From: an uncultured Pelagibacteraceae bacterium
GTDB lineage: Bacteria; Pseudomonadota; Alphaproteobacteria; Pelagibacterales; Pelagibacteraceae
Assembly: GCA_902610675.1 (NCBI GenBank)
Contig: CACLWP010000001.1
Coordinates: 56,372 to 120,371 of the forward strand
DNA: 64,000 nt
Reading direction: 5' to 3'
Part shown: positions 58,047-64,000 of the stretch, piece after piece
Position numbering within the stretch: position 1 is the first letter of the stretch
How the letters are laid out: every line of letters begins with the position of its first letter
Notes under the pieces: generated by a model
Database searches by the model: none
Told to the model about the DNA's origin: nothing
The model's input: only the letters and a program-made list of their open reading frames with translations
Position numbers and translations under genes: made by a program

Positions 58047-58958
58047 ATGAGCAGTTCAAAATTAAATAAAGATAATCTATCCCAAGAAGACTTATTTAAT
58101 TTTTCTGAGTTGTTTAAATTAATGAAACCAAGAGTAATGTCGCTAGTGATATTTACTTGTGCGGTAGGATTACTAACTGCTCCAAATATAGTTTCAACTA
58201 GAGATGCAATAATTGGAATATTACTTGTATCAATGGGTGCCGGAGCGGCAGGGGCTCTTAATATGTGGTATGAGTCCGATCTTGATGCTTTAATGAGTAG
58301 AACATGCTTAAGACCAATACCAACTGGTAAAGTTAATAAAAATCAGGCACTTATATTTGGAATAACTTTATCGATCATTTCAGTCGTTGCACTGGATTAT
58401 TTTACAAATAGAATATCTGCAGGGATATTGCTTTTCACCATTATATTTTACGTTTTAATTTATACAATTTGGTTAAAAAAAAGAACTTCTCAGAATATTG
58501 TGATTGGAGGAGCGGCAGGAGCTCTCCCTCCGGTAATTGGATGGACTATCGCTACAGGATCATTATCTCTTGAACCCTTTGTATTTTTTTTAATTATTTT
58601 CTTTTGGACACCATCACATTTTTGGGCATTAAGCTTATATAAATCAGAAGATTATAAAAAAGCTAATATACCCATGCTTCCTCTAACAAATGGGATAGAG
58701 AGCACTAAAGTAAATATTTTTGTATACTCTTTGCTAATGCTCCCAGTGATAATTTTTCCATATGTAATAAACTTTGTTGGATTTGTTTTTCTAATTCCAT
58801 CATTGTTATTAACTATTTATTATAATTATTTATGTTTCGATCTTTATAAGTTTAAAAAAAACAAGTTTAATGCAAAAAAAGCTAAATCGATATTTGGCTA
58901 TTCTATCTTATATTTGTTTTTAGTTTTTGTGCTTTTTCTGATAGATAAGATTTTATGA
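58047..58958 (+). CDS. ctaB: Protoheme IX farnesyltransferase (heme O synthase)
   Basis: A 303-residue UbiA-fold membrane enzyme making heme O, the precursor of heme A for coxA. The motif NMWYESDLDALMSRTCLRPI (about residues 70-89) holds the conserved N-x-x-x-D-x-x-x-D set and RT-RP run; the later GWTIATGSLSLEP lies in a typical loop. ATG 58047 is preferred to the TTG one codon earlier. Its stop overlaps the next small gene by ATGA. Confidence 0.95.
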   Translation: MSSSKLNKDNLSQEDLFNFSELFKLMKPRVMSLVIFTCAVGLLTAPNIVSTRDAIIGILLVSMGAGAAGALNMWYESDLDALMSRTCLRPIPTGKVNKNQALIFGITLSIISVVALDYFTNRISAGILLFTIIFYVLIYTIWLKKRTSQNIVIGGAAGALPPVIGWTIATGSLSLEPFVFFLIIFFWTPSHFWALSLYKSEDYKKANIPMLPLTNGIESTKVNIFVYSLLMLPVIIFPYVINFVGFVFLIPSLLLTIYYNYLCFDLYKFKKNKFNAKKAKSIFGYSILYLFLVFVLFLIDKIL

Positions 58959-59080
58959 TTATACCAGATAAAAAAACTAAGAAAAAAAATATTAAGACAG
59001 CATTAGCAATTATTGCATTCATGATTTTTCTGTTTTTATTTACATTATATAATACGGGAGTTTTCGATAGAGCAATATGA
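58955..59080 (+). CDS. Small membrane protein of the cox operon (CoxF-like position)
   Basis: A 41-residue ORF starting with ATG 58955 inside the ctaB stop (ATGA) and ending at 59080, inside the ctaG start (ATGATG). It is basic at the N-terminus (PDKKTKKKNIKTA), has one membrane segment (ALAIIAFMIFLFLFTLY) and ends GVFDRAI. Such tiny single-helix proteins sit between ctaB and ctaG in other alphaproteobacteria and probably help oxidase assembly. Overlap with both neighbours and codon use support it being real. Confidence 0.8.
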   Translation: MIIPDKKTKKKNIKTALAIIAFMIFLFLFTLYNTGVFDRAI

Positions 59081-59610
59081 TGCAAAAAAAAAATCTTACA
59101 CCATTAGTTCTTATAGGGATATTTGTGTTTATGTTAGGTTTATCCTACGCTGCAGTGCCTTTGTATGATTTATTTTGTAGGGTAACAGGTTTTGGAGGTA
59201 CTACTCAAATTTCAAACAGCGCTCCTAAAATAGTTCTTAATAAAGTTGTGAGTGTTAGATTTGATACCAATGTAAATAATTTACCCTGGGATTTTAAGGC
59301 AAAATCTAATGTTATAGATGTGAAAGTTGGTCAAGTTAATAAAATAGAGTTTGAGGTTGAAAATTATAGTGGCGAACCAACTGCTGGTGTAGCAAGTTTT
59401 AACGTATCACCAGCAAGTTTTGGGAAATATTATAGTAAACTTGGCTGTTTTTGTTTTGAAAAACAAGAATTAAAAGCAGGAGAAAAAGCCACCTATGTAA
59501 TGACTTTTTATCTAGACCCTGAAATGATTAATGATCCAAGCGTAAAGAACTTAGAAGATGTAACTATGTCGTATACTTTTTTCTCGACAGATTATTATAA
59601 ACAATCATAA
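59077..59610 (+). CDS. ctaG: Cytochrome c oxidase assembly protein CtaG (Cox11)
   Basis: A 177-residue CuB-insertion factor. One N-terminal helix (about residues 8-28) anchors a periplasmic domain. The copper-binding motif CFCFEKQELKAGE (about residues 127-139) and the early PLYDLFCRVTGFGGTTQ are standard. It starts within the small-protein gene and ends seven bases before coxC. Confidence 0.96.
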   Translation: MMQKKNLTPLVLIGIFVFMLGLSYAAVPLYDLFCRVTGFGGTTQISNSAPKIVLNKVVSVRFDTNVNNLPWDFKAKSNVIDVKVGQVNKIEFEVENYSGEPTAGVASFNVSPASFGKYYSKLGCFCFEKQELKAGEKATYVMTFYLDPEMINDPSVKNLEDVTMSYTFFSTDYYKQS

Positions 59611-59617
59611 TTAAATT

Positions 59618-60406
59618 ATGTCAGCTGAAAAAAAACATGATTATCACTTAGTAGACCCAAGTCCTTGGCCTATTTACACTTCGTTTTCTTGCTTAGTATT
59701 AGCTATAGGTGCTGTGTATTATATGCATTCAGATGTTTCATGGGGAATGTATCTTGGATTAGCTCTTCTAATTTACGGTGCATATATGTGGTTCAGGGAT
59801 GTGGTCATTGAAGCAGAACATCAAGGTCATCATACGCCTGTGGTCCAAATTCACCATCGTTATGGAATGACTTTATTTATCGCATCTGAGGTTATGTTTT
59901 TTGTTGCTTGGTTTTGGGCTTACTTTGACGTTAGTCTTTTCCCAAATGATTTTGTAGGAAACGTGTGGCCACCGAAAGATATTGTGACTTTTGATCCTTG
60001 GGATATACCTTTAATTAACACATTAGTTTTACTATTATCAGGTACAACAGTTACTTGGTCTCACCATTCATTATTAGAAGGTGATAGAAAAGGTTTCATA
60101 CAAGGATTGATGCTCACAGTAATTCTTGGAGCATTTTTTACAGCACTTCAAGCATATGAATATCATCATGCTACATTTGCCTTTTCAGATCATATTTATG
60201 GTTCTGTTTTTTACATGGCAACAGGCTTTCATGGTTTCCATGTTATAGTTGGAACAATTTTTTTAGCAGTATGTTTATGGAGAGGAAAATTAGGTCATTT
60301 TACTAAAGATCATCATTTTGGTTTTGAAGCAGCTGCATGGTATTGGCATTTTGTCGACGTTGTTTGGTTATTTTTGTTCGCTGCAATATATATCTGGGGA
60401 AGTTAA
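59618..60406 (+). CDS. coxC: Cytochrome c oxidase subunit III
   Basis: A 262-residue membrane subunit with seven predicted helices. Landmarks are HLVDPSPWPIYTSFS, FIASEVMFFVAWFWAYFD (helix III-IV region, with the conserved Glu), and the C-terminal FGFEAAAWYWHFVDVVWLFL. It stabilises subunit I and the proton path. Part of the coxBA-ctaB-ctaG-coxC-surf1 operon. Confidence 0.97.
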   Translation: MSAEKKHDYHLVDPSPWPIYTSFSCLVLAIGAVYYMHSDVSWGMYLGLALLIYGAYMWFRDVVIEAEHQGHHTPVVQIHHRYGMTLFIASEVMFFVAWFWAYFDVSLFPNDFVGNVWPPKDIVTFDPWDIPLINTLVLLLSGTTVTWSHHSLLEGDRKGFIQGLMLTVILGAFFTALQAYEYHHATFAFSDHIYGSVFYMATGFHGFHVIVGTIFLAVCLWRGKLGHFTKDHHFGFEAAAWYWHFVDVVWLFLFAAIYIWGS

Positions 60407-60414
60407 TTTGATCC

Positions 60415-61068
60415 TTGAAACATAAGTTTTTATTTTCTGTCTTTATAATTTTCTTTATTCTTGTTTTTGTTGGGCTAGGTACATGGCAAATTATCCGTCT
60501 AAATTGGAAGAATAATTTGATTTTAGAGATTGAAAATTCATTAAAAAATTCTCCAGTGGAATTAGCTCAGTCAAACAAAGAAAATTTTCTTAGAATTAAA
60601 ACTTCAGGATCTATAGATTTTGATAAACAAATTTATTTATACAATTTAAATCAGTCTGGTACTCCTGGTTTTGAGGTGATAAATCCAATTACAATTGGTG
60701 ATGAACATTACTTAATAAATAGAGGCTGGATACCATTTGAAAAGAAGGGCACTCAAGAAATAAATGTATTTGATCAAAATAATATTATCGGAACTCTAAA
60801 AGTACAGGGTAGAAAAAATATCTTTAAACCAGATAATGATATAGATGAAAATTATTGGTTTAGTTTAAATAGAGAAGACATCTCAAAATTTACAGGTAAA
60901 AATTTTTCTAAATATATTATTTATTTAGATGGAAATTATCAGTTCCCTAGACCAAAAAAAATTACTGCAAATATTTCTAATAATCATCAAAAATACGCTA
61001 TTACTTGGTTTTCATTAGCGCTTTCAATTCTTTTGCTATATTTGTATTTTAGAAAAAAGAATTATTAA
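60415..61068 (+). CDS. SURF1-family oxidase assembly protein
   Basis: A 217-residue assembly factor with an N-terminal helix (about residues 5-24) and a C-terminal helix (about 190-208), the classical SURF1 layout. Conserved blocks are GLGTWQIIRLNWKNNLI, GTPGFEVINPITIGDEHYLI, NRGWIPF and HQKYAITWFSLALS. It helps place heme A in subunit I. The start is TTG at 60415, eight bases after coxC; no better start was seen. Confidence 0.93.
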   Translation: MKHKFLFSVFIIFFILVFVGLGTWQIIRLNWKNNLILEIENSLKNSPVELAQSNKENFLRIKTSGSIDFDKQIYLYNLNQSGTPGFEVINPITIGDEHYLINRGWIPFEKKGTQEINVFDQNNIIGTLKVQGRKNIFKPDNDIDENYWFSLNREDISKFTGKNFSKYIIYLDGNYQFPRPKKITANISNNHQKYAITWFSLALSILLLYLYFRKKNY

Positions 61069-62442
61069 ATGAATTACATTAGTACGAGAAATAATCAGAA
61101 AAACTTTACTTTTAAAGATGTTTTCCTCAAAGGTTTGGCGGATGATGGAGGACTTTTTGTTCCTAAATCAATTAAACAATTTAAAAAGGAAGAATTAGAT
61201 AATCTTAAAAATCTTAGTTACAATGATTTAGCCGCTGAAGTAATTTATCCATTTATTGGAGATTTCATGTCTAAAGATGACCTAATCTCTTTGATTTCAA
61301 AATCGTATTCTAATTTTAGATCTAATGATGTTGTAAAAATTTCTAATCTCGGAAATCTAAAAGTATTAGAACTGTTTCATGGTCCCACACTTGCTTTTAA
61401 AGATATTGCTATGCAATTAATAGGTAATTTTTATCAGTATCATTTGGGTTATGATCAGAAGAACATTAATATAATAGTGGCAACTTCTGGTGATACTGGT
61501 GCAGCTGCAATAGATGCTTTAAAAGGAAAAAAAAATTTAAATGTTTTTGTATTGCACCCTAATAATAAAATTTCACCTGTACAAAGAAAGTTAATGACAA
61601 TACATGAAGAGAGTAACGTATTTAATATTGCAATAGAAGGCAACTTTGATGACTGTCAAAATTTAGTAAAAGCAATGTTCAATGACGAAAAATTTTCAAA
61701 AGCGATCAATATGTCAGGTGTAAATTCAATTAATTGGGCAAGAATTATTGCTCAATCGGTATATTATTTTTACGCTTTCTTTAAAGTTGGAAATGGTCAG
61801 CCTTTATCTTTTTCTGTCCCAACAGGAAACTTTGGTGATATTTATGCTGGTTACTTAGCAAAAAAATTAGGCCTTCCAATCGATAAGCTAATCGTAGCTA
61901 CAAATAAAAATGACATACTTCATAGAGCCATATCAGGTGGTGACTATAGTCAAAAGAAAGTTGAGGAAACAAATACTCCAAGCATGGATATACAAATAGC
62001 AAGTAATTTTGAGAGGCTTTTATATGATGTAAAAGATTGTAACTCAGAAGTTACAAAAGATGTAATGGCTGAGATAAAAAATAATAATTATAAAATTGAT
62101 AAAAACGATTTAGATAAAATAAAAAAAAATTTTGTATCTGAGATGCTTGATGAAAATGAAACTGTTGAAATGATAAAGACAATTAATGACGAGTATCAGA
62201 TGGTAGTTGATCCGCATACAGCAGTGGGTATTGGTGCTGTTAGAAAGTTAGGGTTAGAAAAAAATTGTGTTGTATTATCAACTGCACACCCATGTAAGTT
62301 TCCAAAAGCAATAGAAGATGCAATTTCAAAAACTGAAAATTTACCAGATAGTCTTAAATACGTTAATGATAGAAAAGAAAAATTTGAACTTCTGTCAAAT
62401 GATATTGAAAAAGTTAAAAAATATGTAATGAATTCAATATGA
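61069..62442 (+). CDS. thrC: Threonine synthase
   Basis: A 457-residue PLP enzyme converting O-phosphohomoserine to threonine. The PLP Lys is in GPTLAFKDIAMQLIG (about residues 104-118), and the phosphate loop in VATSGDTGAAAIDAL (about 138-152); SFSVPTGNFGDIYAGYLA is the later conserved block. It begins directly after the surf1 stop and overlaps the peroxiredoxin gene by four bases. thrB is found nearby, on the opposite strand at the window end. Confidence 0.96.
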   Translation: MNYISTRNNQKNFTFKDVFLKGLADDGGLFVPKSIKQFKKEELDNLKNLSYNDLAAEVIYPFIGDFMSKDDLISLISKSYSNFRSNDVVKISNLGNLKVLELFHGPTLAFKDIAMQLIGNFYQYHLGYDQKNINIIVATSGDTGAAAIDALKGKKNLNVFVLHPNNKISPVQRKLMTIHEESNVFNIAIEGNFDDCQNLVKAMFNDEKFSKAINMSGVNSINWARIIAQSVYYFYAFFKVGNGQPLSFSVPTGNFGDIYAGYLAKKLGLPIDKLIVATNKNDILHRAISGGDYSQKKVEETNTPSMDIQIASNFERLLYDVKDCNSEVTKDVMAEIKNNNYKIDKNDLDKIKKNFVSEMLDENETVEMIKTINDEYQMVVDPHTAVGIGAVRKLGLEKNCVVLSTAHPCKFPKAIEDAISKTENLPDSLKYVNDRKEKFELLSNDIEKVKKYVMNSI

Positions 62443-62927
62443 AACTTAAAATAAAAGATCAAATACCAGATACAGAGATTTTTCAACTCATTCATGGAGA
62501 ACCACAAAAAAGTAAATTAAGAGAAGTCGTAGGTAATGGAAAAATTGTTTTGTTTGGTTTGCCTGGGGCATTTACGTCAACTTGTTCAAAACTTCATCTC
62601 CCAGGTTTTGTAGCAAATGCAGATAAAATCAAAGCAAAAGGAATACAAAACATATTTTGTTTATCAGCAAATGATCCTTATGTAATGAATGGTTGGGGAG
62701 AGATTAATAATACTGGTGATAAAATAAAAATGTTATCTGATCCGTATTTGTCATTCACTAAAGCAATAGGCGCAGAAGTTGATCGAAATTCAAAAGGAAT
62801 GGGAATTAGATCAAATCGTTATTTAATGGTGATTGAAAATTTCACTGTTGTAAATATTCATGTGGAAAAAGAAACTAAAGAATGTGGTTTAACATCAGCA
62901 GAAAATTTATTAAATCATCTATTGTAA
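62439..62927 (+). CDS. Prx5-type peroxiredoxin
   Basis: A 162-residue thiol peroxidase of the Prx5/AhpE-like group. The peroxidatic Cys lies in GLPGAFTSTCSKLHLPGF (about Cys 46), with the P-x(3)-T/S-x(2)-C pattern. A second Cys in NIFCLSANDP and one in KECGLTSAENLL could resolve the sulfenic acid. It reduces hydrogen peroxide or organic peroxides. Coupled to thrC by ATGA; its end overlaps rnhA by nine bases. Confidence 0.93.
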   Translation: MKLKIKDQIPDTEIFQLIHGEPQKSKLREVVGNGKIVLFGLPGAFTSTCSKLHLPGFVANADKIKAKGIQNIFCLSANDPYVMNGWGEINNTGDKIKMLSDPYLSFTKAIGAEVDRNSKGMGIRSNRYLMVIENFTVVNIHVEKETKECGLTSAENLLNHLL

Positions 62928-63344
62928 GTTTGCAGCATCTCTAGCAAGTATATCTACTTCATTATTTAATTCGTCAGTTGAATGTGCTTTTACCCAATTC
63001 CAACTTATTTCAAACTCACTATTTAGTAGATCTAATTCTGTCCAAAGTTCCTTATTGCTTACCTCTTTTTTACTTGCAGTTTTCCATCCATTTTTTTTCC
63101 AATTATGTATCCATTCTGTTATTCCAGACTTTACGTATTTAGAGTCTGTAAAAATTTGTACTTTGCTACCTTTTGGAATTTTTTTAAGAGCTTTTATAGG
63201 TGCTAATAATTCCATTTGATTATTTGTGGTATCTTTTTTATTTCCTTTAATTTTAGTTTTTTTTCCATCATCTAATATTATTGCAGCCCAACCACCTTTA
63301 CCCGGATTTCCAATACATGAACCGTCAGTGTATATCTTGATCAT
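62919..63344 (-). CDS. rnhA: Ribonuclease HI
   Basis: A 141-residue nuclease degrading RNA in RNA-DNA hybrids. The DEDD set is complete: IYTDGSCIGNPGKGGW (D), TTNNQMELLAPIKAL (E), IFTDSKYVKSGI (D) and EVDILARDAA (last D). Its start shares a base with the thrB stop upstream, so thrB-rnhA form an operon, an order known in other alphaproteobacteria. Confidence 0.96.
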   Translation of the reverse strand: MIKIYTDGSCIGNPGKGGWAAIILDDGKKTKIKGNKKDTTNNQMELLAPIKALKKIPKGSKVQIFTDSKYVKSGITEWIHNWKKNGWKTASKKEVSNKELWTELDLLNSEFEISWNWVKAHSTDELNNEVDILARDAANLQ

Positions 63345-64000
63345 TAATTCAAATAATCTTTATAAGTTTTTAAATTATTATGTATTACGAGCTTTTGATA
63401 ATATTCTCTTGGATCTTTTATTTTAATCAATGCTGTTTTCGGAGTGTTTGAATAGTCATAAAGTCTTGTCATAAAATATCTCATTGCAGCACCACGACAT
63501 AAAACATTTAATGATTTTTTTTCTTTAATTGAGATTTTTCGAATTTTTTCATAACCTTTTATTAAATTTTTAACTTTCTTTTTGTTCATCACGAACTTTG
63601 ATTTTTTTTTATCAAAACAAAGTGCATTTACACAGATTGCGATTTCATACATAAAATAGTCATTAGCTGCAAAATAAAAATCGATCACCCCTGATAATCT
63701 ATTATTTCTAAAAAAGATATTATCGATAAATAAATCCCCATGAATTATTCCTTTTGGCAAATCTTTAGGCCATTTTGTTTTTATGTCTTTATAATTAGTT
63801 TTTAAAAATTTTTCTACATTAGTAAATTTTTTTGATTTAAATCTTATGCTTTTCAGAAATGGACTCAGATATCTGACACCCATAGAGTTTTTTCTAAAAA
63901 GATTGATTTTTTTTGTTGATAAATGCATTTCAGCAATCATTTTACCTATGTCATGACAGTTTTTAAAATTGAGAGACTTTTTATCTTTTCCCTTGAGAAA
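63344..64000 (-). CDS. thrB: Homoserine kinase ThrB (aminoglycoside-phosphotransferase type), 5' part outside window
   Basis: The 3' portion (219 codons in view) of a homoserine kinase of the APH fold. The frame continues open to the window edge (FLKGKDKKSLNFKNC, upstream of the ATG at 63940), so the true start lies beyond base 64000. The catalytic loop IIHGDLFIDNIFFR and the metal Asp in SGVIDFYFAANDYFMYEIA are present. It phosphorylates homoserine, making the substrate of ThrC, which lies about 0.9 kb away on the other strand. The stop overlaps rnhA. Confidence 0.9.
   Translation of the reverse strand, partial: FLKGKDKKSLNFKNCHDIGKMIAEMHLSTKKINLFRKNSMGVRYLSPFLKSIRFKSKKFTNVEKFLKTNYKDIKTKWPKDLPKGIIHGDLFIDNIFFRNNRLSGVIDFYFAANDYFMYEIAICVNALCFDKKKSKFVMNKKKVKNLIKGYEKIRKISIKEKKSLNVLCRGAAMRYFMTRLYDYSNTPKTALIKIKDPREYYQKLVIHNNLKTYKDYLN

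Overview
The window is a very AT-rich, densely packed piece of an alphaproteobacterial chromosome. It fits the SAR11 clade (Candidatus Pelagibacter and relatives). The grounds are extreme A/T codon bias with many lysine, asparagine and isoleucine codons, genes that commonly overlap by 1-20 bases, hardly any intergenic DNA, few regulators, no insertion sequences, phage genes or CRISPR, and alphaproteobacterial gene neighbourhoods (chvI-chvG-ahcY, tsaE-amgK-murU, coxB-coxA-ctaB-ctaG-coxC-surf1). No rRNA or tRNA gene was recognised. The clade call is an inference from content and composition.

Layout. 1-7 kb: the end of polA, the ChvI/ChvG two-component pair, ahcY, then tsaE and the muropeptide-recycling pair amgK-murU. 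7-14 kb: gpmA, a VanZ-like protein, a lytic-transglycosylase-like lipoprotein, an RND exporter with an unusually short adaptor, a sulfurtransferase and msrA. 14-19 kb: an EamA transporter, an AlkA-type glycosylase, a GT17 glycosyltransferase, and a purine-salvage pair (phosphoribosyltransferase and NCS2 permease) facing each other across a hairpin. 19-27 kb: small heat-shock protein, oligopeptidase B, a J-domain membrane protein, a GT9 glycosyltransferase, a DapA-family lyase, a Cfa-type methyltransferase and a lysine-rich coiled-coil gene broken by a one-base frameshift in an A run. 27-35 kb: tldD-pmbA with an FAD protein, a YczE-like membrane protein, typA and an FkbM-type methyltransferase.

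35-37.4 kb: groES-groEL with a heat-shock type promoter and a strong terminator. 37.4-44 kb: a plus-strand run of HAD phosphatase, ribF, ileS, lspA, a DUF3035 lipoprotein and pgi. 44-51.6 kb: minus-strand rsmD-purD, then a ubiA-msbA-waaA-lpxK-lpxL lipid A/Kdo operon. 52-54.8 kb: a minus-strand set of small redox and metabolic genes (quinone reductase, pirin, dual CDGSH protein, HAD dehalogenase). 54.8-62.9 kb: rsmE, the full aa3-type cytochrome c oxidase operon including a 41-residue membrane protein, then thrC and a peroxiredoxin. The window ends in minus-strand rnhA and the 3' part of thrB.

Taken together this is core chromosome: envelope building and recycling, respiration, chaperones, nucleotide salvage and translation quality control. 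I did not find a convincing undescribed multi-gene system. The most unusual points are the frameshifted coiled-coil gene, the RND adaptor that appears to lack its alpha-hairpin, a ChvI receiver domain with an altered Lys-Pro site, candidate sigma-32 promoters with overlapping inverted repeats in front of both heat-shock loci, and two very small unlisted genes.
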